This document shows positions 1 through 8,296 of a DNA stretch of 43,553 nucleotides, piece after piece. Numbering within the stretch: position 1 is the stretch's first letter; each line of letters starts with the position of its first letter. A program made the position numbers and the translations under genes. Origin of the DNA: Devosia sp. (GTDB taxonomy: Bacteria > Pseudomonadota > Alphaproteobacteria > Rhizobiales > Devosiaceae); assembly GCF_030689745.1 (NCBI RefSeq), contig NZ_JAUYGL010000031.1, forward strand, positions 1 through 43,553, given 5' to 3'. The notes beneath the pieces are model-generated. The model saw nothing but the letters and a program-made list of their open reading frames with translations, did no database searches and had not been told where the DNA came from.

Positions 1-386
1 CAGCTTGGCGCAGAACGGGTTAAAATGGCGTTCGACGCAGACCCTGCGCGCAATTGCGCCGCACAGGCCCCCCATGGCGCCACGCGAGACAGTGGCAGCG
101 GACGGGGCGTTGTGGATCCGCTGCGGGTCCCCGGAGCAGCCCATCAGCGCCCGCAGGCACCGATACGGACCATTGCCTGCGGTGGCAGCTCCTTCAAAAC
201 CCCTTGTTCTGCAGGCATTTGGCACTGTGTGCATGAATTTTATTCGGCAATAACAATGCCCGCAGAACTTGTTCAATGGTTTAGAAAGCATTTTGAAAAA
301 CAATGGGGGCGCGCTGCAGGAACAAAACCGGTGCCAGCGAGCGATGAGCGATAGCGTGACACGGACAGCATGGGCGGAGTTTTTTG
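1..386. other. Leading stretch without a supported gene
   Basis: No convincing gene is seen here. Short open frames exist on both strands but their translations are compositionally odd (rich in R, P, A and G) and match no family I recognise. The stretch from about 230 to 310 is clearly more AT-rich than the rest of the window and probably holds the promoter and leader of the downstream cheW gene. I could not pick a specific -35/-10 pair. The 3' end of a gene lying mostly outside the window cannot be excluded. Confidence 0.4.
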
Positions 387-878
387 ATGAGTACAGCACT
401 GCAATTTGAACCATCAGAGGGCGGACAAGACCTGCTTGGCGCGACGCAGGCCAACCAGTTCGTGACCTTCTCAGCCGGCGACAAGGGCTATGGCGTCGAC
501 ATCATGGCGGTGCGCGAAATTCGCAGCTGGTCGCCCACCACCGAACTGCCCGATGGCGCCCATTCGGCTTGCGGTGTGCTTGATATCCGCGGCACCGTGG
601 TGGAGGTGCATGATCTTGCCGCCATGCTGGGCGGACAAAAGCTGCAGGCGGCACGCGGGCATGTGGTGCTGGTGGTTTCGCTGGGCGCGACCAATGTCGG
701 CATTCTGGTGGATTCGGTGTCCGATATCATCTTTGCCAAGGATGACGAATTCCGGGACGCGCCGGGCCATGGCGGCGACCCCGCCAGCGCCAAGGTTTCG
801 CGCCTGGTGCGCCAGGAAGATCGGCTGATCGCCATTCTGAACCTGCAGGCCCTGTTTCCCTACGCCAGCATGCACTGA
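387..878 (+). CDS. cheW: Chemotaxis coupling protein CheW
   Basis: A 163-residue CheW-domain protein, the cytoplasmic adaptor that couples chemoreceptors to the kinase CheA. The domain fills residues about 22-160. It has the typical opening FVTFSAGDKGYGVDI followed by VREIRSW, the middle GVLDIRGTVVEVHDLAAMLGG (read here as two short blocks), and the closing RLIAILNLQALF. The ATG at 387 is preceded by GGCGGAG with good spacing. A TTG one codon earlier is also open but less likely. No other chemotaxis gene is visible nearby, so it is either a stand-alone cheW or the last gene of a cluster that starts outside the window. A GC-rich hairpin (886-902) follows the stop codon. Confidence 0.88.
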   Translation: MSTALQFEPSEGGQDLLGATQANQFVTFSAGDKGYGVDIMAVREIRSWSPTTELPDGAHSACGVLDIRGTVVEVHDLAAMLGGQKLQAARGHVVLVVSLGATNVGILVDSVSDIIFAKDDEFRDAPGHGGDPASAKVSRLVRQEDRLIAILNLQALFPYASMH

Positions 879-885
879 AGCGAGC

Positions 886-902
886 GGGCGGCATTGCCGC
901 CC
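886..902 (+). terminator. Hairpin after cheW
   Basis: GGGCGGC (886-892) and GCCGCCC (896-902) form a perfect 7-bp stem with a 3-nt loop, 8 nt after the cheW stop. There is no T-run behind it, so termination is only a suggestion. Confidence 0.3.
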
Positions 903-1011
903 CCGAACCAACGCCGCGCGCCCGCCCGGGCCGGGGCGCGCCGTGTCTTGACGCTGTGGGTCGCACCCGCCAGCTTGCCATCATGCGCCCTGATTCGCCG
1001 ATTAACCCGCC

Positions 1012-2622
1012 ATGACCTGGCTCGCCGAAACCGCCATGCTCAGCCATGGCTGGCGCCGTTTCGTGCTGCTGGTGGCCGCCGGGGCGCTGGCCGGGCTGTC
1101 GGTGCCGCCGCTCTTTGTCCTGCCCGCCCTGTTCCTGGCTTTTCCGGTCTGGATCTGGTGCCTTGATGGGGCCGAGACGCCGCGGGGCTGGCGCCGCCTT
1201 TTCGGCCCGGCCTTTACCATCGGTTTTGCCTTTGGCTGGGGCTACTTCGCTGTCGCTTTCCATTGGCTGGGCGCCGCCTTCTTTGTCGATGGCGGCATCA
1301 TGCTGGCCGTCATGCCGCTGGCCATTCTGGCGCTCGCCGCCCTGATTGCCCTGTTCTGGGGGCTGGCCAGTGCGCTGGCCCATCTGTTGTGGAGCCATGG
1401 CCCCTGGCGCATCGTCACCCTCGCCACCTTTCTGACCCTGGCCGAATGGGCCCGCGGCCATGTGCTGACCGGCTTTCCCTTTGATCTGCTCGGCTATGCC
1501 CTGACCCCCAATGACGAGATGATGCAGCTCAGTTCGGTCATCGGCATTTACGGGCTGACCCTGCTGGCAGCACTGCTGGCCATGACCCCGGCCCTGATCT
1601 GGCCGGCCGACGGGCGCAGTCTCAGCCGCCGGCTTCTGCCGTTCTTTGTCGCCATTGCCGTGATTGCCGCCCAGCTCGGCTATGGCTACAACCGCCTTGC
1701 CGGCATCACCGCGACCGAGCGCAGCGACACCGCCATGCGGCTGGTGCAGCCGCTGGTCTATGAGCATGCCGATTGGAACAATGCCGATCCTGTCGCCCTC
1801 ATCGATCGCCTGCTGATGCTCTCGGATATGCGCATGGATCCGACCGATCAGGGGCTGGCCGATATCGATCTGCTGGTCTGGCCCGAATCCAGCCTGCCGT
1901 TCTATCTCTCCACCTATCCTGAGGCCCTGGCCCGCATTGCCCGGCTGCTGCCCGAACAGACCACTCTGCTGGCCGGGGCGCCGCGCCAGCAATATGAGCC
2001 GGGCTCGGCTTTGCCCTCGGGCCCGCCCTTCAATGCCATTCTGGCCATCGACAGCAATGGCGAAATCATCGCCAGCTACGACAAGTCCCATCTGGTGCCG
2101 TTCGGCGAATTCCTGCCCTTCGGCCCGTTCTTTGCCAGCCTGGGCATCAAGCAATTCGTGCCCGGCGCTGAGGGCTGGAGCCATGGCGATGCCCGTCGGC
2201 GTCTGATCAGCCTGCCCAACAGGCCATCCCTGCTGGCGCTGATCTGCTACGAAATCCTGTTTTCCGGCGATCTGGGTGATACCGAGAACGCGCAATTCCT
2301 GTTCAACATCACCAATGATGCCTGGTTTGATCATTCCATCGGTCCGGCCCAGCATGCCCATCACGCCCGCATCCGGGCGGTCGAGGAGGGCATGAGCCTG
2401 ATCCGCGCTGCCAATTCCGGCCTGACCTTCGCCACCGACCCGCTCGGCCGCATCACCGCGCAACTGGAACCGCTGCAAATGGCGGCGCTTGATGTTCGCC
2501 CCCATGATCGGCTCGAGAGCACCCCGTTCACCCGGCTGCGCTACTGGCCCCTGCTGATCGCGCTGCTGCTCGGCCTGGCCATTTCCGTACTGGCCCGCCG
2601 CCCGCGCCGGCGGCCGGCCTAG
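1012..2622 (+). CDS. lnt: Apolipoprotein N-acyltransferase Lnt
   Basis: This 536-residue inner-membrane enzyme transfers the third acyl chain from phospholipid to the N-terminal cysteine of lipoproteins. The first 225 residues hold about six hydrophobic membrane segments. A periplasmic carbon-nitrogen hydrolase (nitrilase-fold) domain follows, and a last membrane helix lies near residues 513-528. The catalytic triad is visible: E292 in WPESSLPF, K358 in YDKSHLVPFGEF and C412 in ICYEILF. The length is normal for the family. In many Hyphomicrobiales lnt follows ybeY and a CBS-domain hemolysin-like gene; here it stands between cheW and rnd, so the locus has been rearranged. Mature lipoproteins made by Lnt are required for the outer-membrane machinery that receives LPS. 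Confidence 0.95.
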   Translation: MTWLAETAMLSHGWRRFVLLVAAGALAGLSVPPLFVLPALFLAFPVWIWCLDGAETPRGWRRLFGPAFTIGFAFGWGYFAVAFHWLGAAFFVDGGIMLAVMPLAILALAALIALFWGLASALAHLLWSHGPWRIVTLATFLTLAEWARGHVLTGFPFDLLGYALTPNDEMMQLSSVIGIYGLTLLAALLAMTPALIWPADGRSLSRRLLPFFVAIAVIAAQLGYGYNRLAGITATERSDTAMRLVQPLVYEHADWNNADPVALIDRLLMLSDMRMDPTDQGLADIDLLVWPESSLPFYLSTYPEALARIARLLPEQTTLLAGAPRQQYEPGSALPSGPPFNAILAIDSNGEIIASYDKSHLVPFGEFLPFGPFFASLGIKQFVPGAEGWSHGDARRRLISLPNRPSLLALICYEILFSGDLGDTENAQFLFNITNDAWFDHSIGPAQHAHHARIRAVEEGMSLIRAANSGLTFATDPLGRITAQLEPLQMAALDVRPHDRLESTPFTRLRYWPLLIALLLGLAISVLARRPRRRPA

Positions 2623-2727
2623 ACTGTCGCCTGCCGCCCCATCTCGGGCCGGCCAATATCGGGCCGGCCTTTCCAACGCCTTGATGCTGTGGCATCAGGG
2701 ATAGACCCCAAGCTTGCGAGAGTTTTC

Positions 2728-3345
2728 ATGGCGATCCGACTGCACCGCGGCGACCTGCCCAACTTGTCCAATTACGACGGCCGCGAAGTGGCGATCGATA
2801 CCGAGACCATGGGCCTGCATCCCCATCGTGACCGGCTCTGTGTCGTCCAGCTCTCGCCCGGCGATGGCAGCGCCGATATCGTCCAGATTCCGCAGGATGC
2901 CAGCCAGGCGCCCAATCTGACCAGACTGCTTGCCGATCCCAAGGTCACCAAGATCTTCCACTATGCCCGCTTTGACGTGGCCGTGCTCAGGAACCGCTTC
3001 GATGTGGTCACCGGCCCGGTCTACTGCACCAAGATCGCCTCCAGGCTGGTGCGCACCTATACCGATCGCCACGGCCTGAAGGATATCAGCCGCGAACTGC
3101 TGGGCCTCGACCTGTCCAAGCAGCAGCAGAGTTCCGATTGGGGGGCCGACAAGCTCAGCGATGCCCAGCTCGACTATGCCGCCGCCGATGTGCTGCATCT
3201 GCACGATCTCAAGCGCCATCTCGACCGCATGCTGGCCCGTGAAGGCCGCACCGAGCTCGCCCGGGCCTGTTTTGACTTCCTCGCGACGCGTTGCGAACTG
3301 GATTTGCTGGGCTGGGACGAAACCGACATCTTCGCGCATAGCTGA
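2728..3345 (+). CDS. rnd: Ribonuclease D-type 3'-5' exonuclease
   Basis: A 205-residue DEDDy exonuclease. The acidic residues are D24 and E26 (AIDTETMGL), D83 (HYARFDVAVL) and D154 (AAADVLHLHD), with Y150 as the tyrosine that defines the DEDDy subclass. The HRDC domains of full-length E. coli RNase D are absent, as in the short alphaproteobacterial version that is often encoded just upstream of lptC. I chose the ATG at 2728 because GCGAGAG lies just before it and the family motif starts within 25 residues; an ATG at 2689 would add an unlikely 13-residue tail. The stop overlaps the start of lptC by one base (TGATG), which suggests translational coupling. The likely role is stable-RNA trimming. 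Confidence 0.9.
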   Translation: MAIRLHRGDLPNLSNYDGREVAIDTETMGLHPHRDRLCVVQLSPGDGSADIVQIPQDASQAPNLTRLLADPKVTKIFHYARFDVAVLRNRFDVVTGPVYCTKIASRLVRTYTDRHGLKDISRELLGLDLSKQQQSSDWGADKLSDAQLDYAAADVLHLHDLKRHLDRMLAREGRTELARACFDFLATRCELDLLGWDETDIFAHS

Positions 3346-3998
3346 TGGATAATCTGGCGCTGGACCTGCAGGCCGATGCCGCCCAGCGGGCGGCGATCTA
3401 TCGCCGGCTGCAGGGGCGCAATCGTCTGGTCGCCATTCTGCGCATCGGCGTGCCGGCGCTGGGCCTTCTCGTCTTGGTGGCGCTGCTCGGCCAGATCTAT
3501 CTGTCCAGCCTGACCGGCCGCTTTGAAATCGGGCGTATCGAGGTCTCGCGCGATACCATTGCCATTGAGACCCCCGAATATTCCGGCGTGCTCGACGATG
3601 GCACCACCTATCGCGTCTGGGCCAGGTCGGCCGAGGCGGCAATTGCTGCCGCCGATCAGATCGCCCTGAGCGAGGCGGCCCTCACCATGCGCCGCCGCAG
3701 CGGGCTGGTGACCGAGGTCACCGCGCGCGACGCCACGCTCGATACCGGTCGCGAGACCGTGACCATCCCCGGCGTCGCCCTGGTCGAGGAATCGACCGGC
3801 ACCACCGGCACCATCCGCGATTCGCTGTTTGACTATGCCGCCCAGACCCTGGTGGGCCAGGGCGCGGTGCATATTGACTATGCCGACGGCACCACGCTCG
3901 ATGGCGTCGGCATGACCTATGATGTCAGCAACGCCATCTGGACATTTTCTCGTGTGACCGTCACTTTGCCCTCCACGCCCGGATCCGACACCCCATGA
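3345..3998 (+). CDS. lptC: LPS export protein LptC
   Basis: A 217-residue bitopic inner-membrane protein. It has a cytoplasmic N-terminus of about 28 residues, one membrane helix (about 29-51, RIGVPALGLLVLVALLGQIY as its core), and a periplasmic beta-rich domain. LptC takes lipopolysaccharide from the LptB2FG transporter and passes it to LptA. Sequence identity to characterised LptC is low, as usual in alphaproteobacteria, so the call rests on architecture and on position directly before lptA and lptB. The motif T-I-E-T-P-E-Y-S-G (residues about 71-79) is typical of this branch. The gene starts within the rnd stop codon, and lptA begins 11 bases downstream. Confidence 0.85.
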   Translation: MDNLALDLQADAAQRAAIYRRLQGRNRLVAILRIGVPALGLLVLVALLGQIYLSSLTGRFEIGRIEVSRDTIAIETPEYSGVLDDGTTYRVWARSAEAAIAAADQIALSEAALTMRRRSGLVTEVTARDATLDTGRETVTIPGVALVEESTGTTGTIRDSLFDYAAQTLVGQGAVHIDYADGTTLDGVGMTYDVSNAIWTFSRVTVTLPSTPGSDTP

Positions 3999-4008
3999 TC
4001 AAGTCACC

Positions 4009-4461
4009 ATGATGCTGCGCCTGTTTGCTTTCCTCGCGCTGGCCCTTGCGGCCACCCCGGCCCTTGCCCAGCAGGAGGTCAACATCACGGCTGACCTGTT
4101 CACGCTGGACGAGCAGACCAGCACGGCGGTGTTCACCGGCAATGTGGTGGTGGTTCACCCCACCGTCACGGTCTGGGCGCCCAAGGTGGTGGCCACCTAT
4201 GGCGCCGGCGGCACCAGCGACATCAAGACCTTCGAGGCCACCGGCGCGGTCAAGCTCGAAACCACCGATCAGACTGCCACCGGTCAGCGCGCGGTGTTCA
4301 CCCCCGGCGACCAGTTGCTGCGCCTCACCGGCGATGTGGTGGTGGTCAATGCCGGCGGAACCGTCAATTCCGACGAGCTCGTGGTCAATCTTGAAACCAA
4401 TGTCTCGACTTTCACCAGCGGCCAGAAGGGCCGGGTTACCGGCGTCTTTACCTCACAATGA
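4009..4461 (+). CDS. lptA: LPS transport periplasmic protein LptA
   Basis: A 150-residue periplasmic OstA/LptA-type protein that forms the beta-jellyroll bridge carrying lipopolysaccharide to the outer membrane. Residues 1-20 are a clear Sec signal peptide with cleavage after ALA (ATPALA|QQEV). The rest is a repetitive beta-strand pattern such as NVVVVHPTVTVWAPKVVATY and GDQLLRLTGDVVVVN. The second ATG (4012) could serve as well as the first. The stop overlaps the lptB start by four bases (ATGA), so the two are very likely translated together. Confidence 0.92.
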   Translation: MMLRLFAFLALALAATPALAQQEVNITADLFTLDEQTSTAVFTGNVVVVHPTVTVWAPKVVATYGAGGTSDIKTFEATGAVKLETTDQTATGQRAVFTPGDQLLRLTGDVVVVNAGGTVNSDELVVNLETNVSTFTSGQKGRVTGVFTSQ

Positions 4462-5225
4462 GCGCCAGTCCCGATCAGCCGGCCAGGCCGCGCCTCGACC
4501 AGACCGGCTGGCTCGTCGCCCATAACCTGGCCAAGAGCTTTGGCAAGCGCGTGGTCGTGCGCGATGTCTCCATTGCGGTGCGCCGCGGTGAGGCCGTCGG
4601 TCTGCTCGGCCCCAATGGCGCCGGCAAGACCACGGTGTTCACCATGATCATGGGCCTGGTCAAACCCGATGCCGGCTCCATCCAGCTCGATGGCCGCGCC
4701 ATCACCCACCTGCCGCTGTTCCAGCGCGGCCAGCTCGGCATTGGCTATCTGCCCCAGGAGCCCTCGATCTTTCGCGGCCTGACGGTCAGCGGCAATATCA
4801 TGGCGGTGCTGGAAAACCACATCAGCGACAAGCCGGCGCGCAAGGCGCGGCTGGCCTCCTTGCTGGCGGAGTTTTCCATCCAGCATCTGGCCAAATCCAA
4901 CGCGCTGGCCCTGTCGGGCGGCGAACGCCGCCGCGTCGAGCTGGCCCGGGCGCTGGCCGCCGATCCCGCCTTCATGCTGCTCGACGAGCCCTTTGCCGGG
5001 GTGGATCCGATTGCGGTGGCCGAGGTCAAAGGGCTGGTGCGCCAGCTCACTCAGCGCGGCATTGGCGTGCTGATCACCGACCACGCCGTGCGCGAGACGC
5101 TGGGCCTGGTCGACCGCGCCTATGTCATTCACGGCGGCAAGGTGATGATTCAGGGGCGTCCCGAGACCATCAGCGCCGATCCCGATGCCCGCCGCGTCTA
5201 TCTGGGCGAAAATTTCGAGATCTGA
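4458..5225 (+). CDS. lptB: LPS export ABC transporter ATPase LptB
   Basis: The 255-residue cytoplasmic ATPase of the LptB2FG complex, which powers lipopolysaccharide extraction from the inner membrane. Visible motifs are the Walker A GPNGAGKTT (51-59), a Q-loop around Q100, the signature LSGGERRR (152-159), Walker B MLLDEP (173-178) and the switch histidine in ITDHAVRET. The gene overlaps lptA by four bases and lies 153 bases before rpoN. That arrangement is highly conserved in Proteobacteria. The lptF and lptG membrane partners are not in the window. Confidence 0.96.
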   Translation: MSASPDQPARPRLDQTGWLVAHNLAKSFGKRVVVRDVSIAVRRGEAVGLLGPNGAGKTTVFTMIMGLVKPDAGSIQLDGRAITHLPLFQRGQLGIGYLPQEPSIFRGLTVSGNIMAVLENHISDKPARKARLASLLAEFSIQHLAKSNALALSGGERRRVELARALAADPAFMLLDEPFAGVDPIAVAEVKGLVRQLTQRGIGVLITDHAVRETLGLVDRAYVIHGGKVMIQGRPETISADPDARRVYLGENFEI

Positions 5226-5245
5226 CCGCGCAGGTCGCTCATCGT

Positions 5246-5278
5246 ACTTGGCACGAAGAACTTGGCACGAAATTTGCC
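5246..5278 (+). promoter_or_regulatory. Sigma-54 (-24/-12) promoter before rpoN, with a partial direct repeat
   Basis: TTGGCACGAAATTTGCC at 5262-5278 has the invariant GG (5264-5265) and GC (5276-5277) separated by exactly 10 bases, and matches the sigma-54 consensus almost completely. The same 12-base block ACTTGGCACGAA is also present 14 bases upstream (5246-5257), but that copy has TT instead of GC at the -12 position. Transcription would start near 5289, leaving about a 90-base leader before rpoN. This suggests that sigma-54 controls its own gene. Confidence 0.7.
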
Positions 5279-5378
5279 CGCATTGGGCACCGTTGCTTGC
5301 CCGCTGCGCAATAATGAGGCATGGTCGCGCTGAAAATTGGGCAGTTTTGGCCCGAACTTGTGCTCAGGGTTTCGTTTG

Positions 5379-6890
5379 ATGGCACTTTCGCCGCGTCTGG
5401 AATTTCGTCAGGCCCAGAGCCTGACACTGACGCCGCAGCTGATGCAGTCCATCCGCCTGCTGCAGCTCAGCCACCTTGAGCTGAACAATTTCGTCGAGGA
5501 CGAATTGCTGCGCAATCCACTGCTTGAGCGCGGCGATGGCGCCGAGCCCGGCGAGCCTGACATCCCCGAAGTGGTCGAACGCTCCACCGAAATCACTGCC
5601 TATGAAGACACTGTCGATCGGGGTGATCGCATCCAGGATGCCGATTCCATTGCCGATGGCTATGATACCGCCGTCGAGAATGTGTTCCCCGACCAGACCG
5701 CGCAGGATCAGCTCAATCCGGCCAGCCGGCTGGATCGCAATGGCAGCTCCGAGGCCGGCGAAGCCCCCGATATCGATCAGTTTGTCGCGTCCCGACCGGT
5801 GCTGAGCGAACACCTTGAAGCCCAGTCCAACCTCATCCTGCGCACGGCGGCCGATCGGCTGATCGCCCGCTACCTGATCGATGGCCTCAATGAAGCCGGC
5901 TACCTGACCGCCGATCTGGATGCCTTGGCAGAGCAGCTGGGCGCGGAGCGGGCCGATATCGAGGCCGTGTTGCTCGCCTTGCAGGGCTGCGATCCGGTGG
6001 GTGTATTTGCCCGCAGCGTTCCCGAATGCCTCGCCATCCAGCTGCGCGAGCGCGACCGGCTCGACCCGATGATGCAGGCGCTGCTCGACAATCTGGAACT
6101 GCTCACCGCGCATGATATGGCCGGCCTGCTGCGGATCATTGGCTGTGATCGCGAGGATCTGGTCGATATGCTGGCCGAACTGCGCCGGCTCGATCCGCGC
6201 CCCGGTCTGGCCTTTGACAGCGGCCCGGTCGAAACCGTGGTGCCCGATGTGTTTGTGCGGCGCGGCCCCGATGGGGGTTGGCAGATCGAGCTCAATACCG
6301 AGGTGCTGCCCCGTGTGCTGGTCAACCGGGTCTACTATGCCAGCGTCACCAAACAGGCCCGTGCGCCCGGCGAAAAGGCCTTCCTGTCCGATTGTCTCTC
6401 CACCGCCAACTGGCTCACCAAGAGCCTCGATCAGCGGGCCCAGACCATTCTCAAGGTGGCGGCAGAGATTGTGCGCCAGCAGGATGGTTTTCTGACCCAC
6501 GGCATTGCCCATCTCAAGCCGATGACCCTGCGCATGGTGGCTGAAGCCATCGAGATGCACGAATCCACCGTCAGCCGGGTCACCGCCAACAAATATCTGG
6601 CCACCCCGCGCGGCCTGTTTGAAATGAAATACTTCTTCACCACCGCCATTGCGTCCAGCGATGGGGGCGGCGATCACTCGGCCGAAGCGGTGCGCCACCG
6701 CATCCGGCAGCTGATTGAGGCTGAACAGGTCACCGCGGTGCTCAGCGATGACACCATTGCCGAGATGCTCAAGCAGGAGCAGGGTATCGAGCTGGCCCGC
6801 CGCACCGTCGCCAAATACCGCGAGGGGATGAATATCCCCTCATCGGTGATGCGCCGCCGCCGGATGAAAAATTCCCAGCAAATGGCCTGA
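5379..6890 (+). CDS. rpoN: RNA polymerase sigma-54 factor RpoN
   Basis: A 503-residue sigma-54 factor, which directs RNA polymerase to -24/-12 promoters that need an AAA+ activator. Region I at the N-terminus is Q/L-rich (residues 1-50, e.g. LTLTPQLMQSIRLLQLS). An acidic linker follows (about 52-135), then the core-binding domain. A helix-turn-helix region (MVAEAIEMHESTVSRVTANK) binds DNA, and the RpoN box ARRTVAKYRE lies at residues 473-482. I chose the ATG at 5379 because region I starts right after it and AGGG lies 9 bases upstream; an upstream start at 5337 would add unrelated residues and extend into the leader. The gene is followed by hpf and ptsN, as in most Proteobacteria. Confidence 0.96.
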   Translation: MALSPRLEFRQAQSLTLTPQLMQSIRLLQLSHLELNNFVEDELLRNPLLERGDGAEPGEPDIPEVVERSTEITAYEDTVDRGDRIQDADSIADGYDTAVENVFPDQTAQDQLNPASRLDRNGSSEAGEAPDIDQFVASRPVLSEHLEAQSNLILRTAADRLIARYLIDGLNEAGYLTADLDALAEQLGAERADIEAVLLALQGCDPVGVFARSVPECLAIQLRERDRLDPMMQALLDNLELLTAHDMAGLLRIIGCDREDLVDMLAELRRLDPRPGLAFDSGPVETVVPDVFVRRGPDGGWQIELNTEVLPRVLVNRVYYASVTKQARAPGEKAFLSDCLSTANWLTKSLDQRAQTILKVAAEIVRQQDGFLTHGIAHLKPMTLRMVAEAIEMHESTVSRVTANKYLATPRGLFEMKYFFTTAIASSDGGGDHSAEAVRHRIRQLIEAEQVTAVLSDDTIAEMLKQEQGIELARRTVAKYREGMNIPSSVMRRRRMKNSQQMA

Positions 6891-7056
6891 TCCGCCAGCG
6901 CCCGGCCCGATGGCTCGCGCAGGATAAGGCGCTTTTGTGGCCAAGTCCAAGGGATAAACCACCCCGAACCGGGAGTTGCGCATTGCTTCGGTCGCGCCCG
7001 CAGGTCTAGCATTGGCGTAGCGGCCACCCATATCTCAAGGGGTAGGCAGCAGGCGT

Positions 7057-7088
7057 GATCCCGAAACCGGGAACGGCTTTCGGCGATC
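7057..7088 (+). promoter_or_regulatory. Stem-loop in the hpf leader
   Basis: GATC-CCGAAA-CCG pairs with CGG-TTTCGG-GATC around a GGAA tetraloop. This gives 13 base pairs, with two single C bulges on the 3' side. It lies 36 bases before the hpf start and has no T-run, so a leader or mRNA-stability structure is as likely as a terminator for rpoN. The rest of the 234-base gap (6891-7124) shows no gene and no promoter I can defend. Confidence 0.4.
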
Positions 7089-7124
7089 TTCACGTCGCAC
7101 CACGACAAGAAGGGAATAGAAGCC

Positions 7125-7694
7125 ATGACCTTACGCGTTTCGGGAAAGAACATGGATGTCGGCGATTCGCTGCGCGGCAAAGCCGAGGAGCATTTCAACA
7201 CCGTTGTCGGGAAGTATTTCGACGGCGGCTATGACGGTCATCTCACCCTCTCACCCGATGGCATCGGCTTCCGCGCCGATTGCGTAGTGCACCTCGATTC
7301 CGGCGCGACCTTGCAGGCCAGTGCCCAGGGTGGCGACCCCACCGCGGCCTATGAGGTCATGGCACTCAACATTGAAAAGCGGCTGCGCCGCTACAACCGC
7401 AAGCTCAAGCAGCACCGCCGTGGCGCCAATGGCGGCGACGTGACGGCGCAATATACCGTGCTTGATGCCGGCACCCAGCTCGATGAGCTCGATGCCGACT
7501 ATGCGCCGCCCGTGATCGCCGAAGGCACCAAGAGCCTGCGCCAGCTCAGTGTTGAGGAAGCGGTGATGGAGCTCGATCTGACCGGTGGCCAAGTTGTGAT
7601 GTTCCGCCATGCTGGACATGGTGGGCTGAATGTGGTCTACCGCCGCACCGACGGTAACATAGGTTGGATCGACCCCGCCCTCGGAGCCAGTTGA
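7125..7694 (+). CDS. hpf: Ribosome hibernation promoting factor, long form
   Basis: A 189-residue long-form HPF. The N-terminal ribosome-binding domain (residues 1-100: MTLRVSGKNMDVGDSL ... NIEKRLRRYNRKLKQH) blocks the decoding centre of idle ribosomes. A linker follows, and the C-terminal dimerisation domain (about 132-187, starting near KSLRQLSVEEAVMELDL) joins two 70S particles into 100S dimers. AAGGGAATAG stands before the ATG. Position between rpoN and ptsN is the conserved one. A strong stem-loop occupies the leader. Confidence 0.94.
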   Translation: MTLRVSGKNMDVGDSLRGKAEEHFNTVVGKYFDGGYDGHLTLSPDGIGFRADCVVHLDSGATLQASAQGGDPTAAYEVMALNIEKRLRRYNRKLKQHRRGANGGDVTAQYTVLDAGTQLDELDADYAPPVIAEGTKSLRQLSVEEAVMELDLTGGQVVMFRHAGHGGLNVVYRRTDGNIGWIDPALGAS

Positions 7695-7741
7695 TGTGCT
7701 CCTGAACCACAACTGGCGCAGTTAATCGTAAGGTAATTTGA

Positions 7742-8209
7742 ATGGAATTGGCCAATATTCTGGCTGAGCGTGCCGTGCTATTTTATCCCGATACAACAGC
7801 CAAACGCCAGTTATTTGAGGACCTTGCCACCCGTGCTGCTGAACTGACCGGGTACCCGAAGGCCGACATCCTCGCTGCCATCAATGGCCGCGAGGAACTT
7901 GGCTCCACCGGGTTGGGCAATGGCATCGCCATTCCGCATGGCAAGCTCCCCGGACTCAAGGATGTCACCGCGCTGTTCGCGCGGCTGGATCATCCCATCG
8001 AGTTTGATGCAGTTGATGATCAGCCGGTCGATCTGGTGGTCCTGCTGCTGGCGCCCACCGGGGCCGGCGCCGATCATCTCAAGGTGCTGTCGCGCGTGGC
8101 GCGGCTGCTGCGCACCGATAATGTGGTCGATGAACTGCGCCAGACCGAGGACCCGGCCCAGATGCACGCCATTCTCACCCAATCCCTGCTGGGCACCTAC
8201 GCCGCCTGA
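7742..8209 (+). CDS. ptsN: Nitrogen-regulatory PTS IIA protein PtsN
   Basis: A 155-residue EIIA-Ntr protein, the final phospho-acceptor of the nitrogen phosphotransferase relay (PtsP-NPr-PtsN). In relatives it controls potassium and nitrogen balance through protein contacts. The phosphorylated histidine is H66 in GIAIPHGKLPG. The sequence is of normal length and complete. It is the last gene of the run that starts at rnd and ends at a perfect terminator hairpin 27 bases downstream. AAGG lies before the ATG. Confidence 0.95.
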   Translation: MELANILAERAVLFYPDTTAKRQLFEDLATRAAELTGYPKADILAAINGREELGSTGLGNGIAIPHGKLPGLKDVTALFARLDHPIEFDAVDDQPVDLVVLLLAPTGAGADHLKVLSRVARLLRTDNVVDELRQTEDPAQMHAILTQSLLGTYAA

Positions 8210-8235
8210 TCGACTGGGCCAGTCAGTCACTCAAC

Positions 8236-8275
8236 AAAAACCCTCCAGCGGGTGACGCTGGAGGGTTTTTCATTT
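8236..8275. terminator. Bidirectional intrinsic terminator between ptsN and the DUF1150 gene
   Basis: AAAAACCCTCCAGCG (8236-8250) and CGCTGGAGGGTTTTT (8256-8270) are perfect inverse complements around the loop GGTGA. The T-run on the plus strand ends ptsN transcripts, and the A-run on the left gives a T-run on the minus strand for the convergent heat-shock unit. Confidence 0.93.
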
Positions 8276-8296
8276 TGTTACTGGCCCTGGTGGGGT

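Noticed and set aside
216..233. TTGGCACTGTGTGCAT as a sigma-54 promoter before cheW
   Set aside because: The distance from GG to GC is 8 bases, not 10, so the invariant spacing fails.
5246..5263. The first ACTTGGCACGAA copy as an independent sigma-54 promoter
   Set aside because: It has TT at the place where the -12 GC is required.
7068..7098. GGAAC ... CGTC as an EcfG (general stress) promoter for hpf
   Set aside because: The spacer is 18 bases and the -10 half is CGTC rather than CGTT. The GGAAC also lies in the loop of the strong hairpin.
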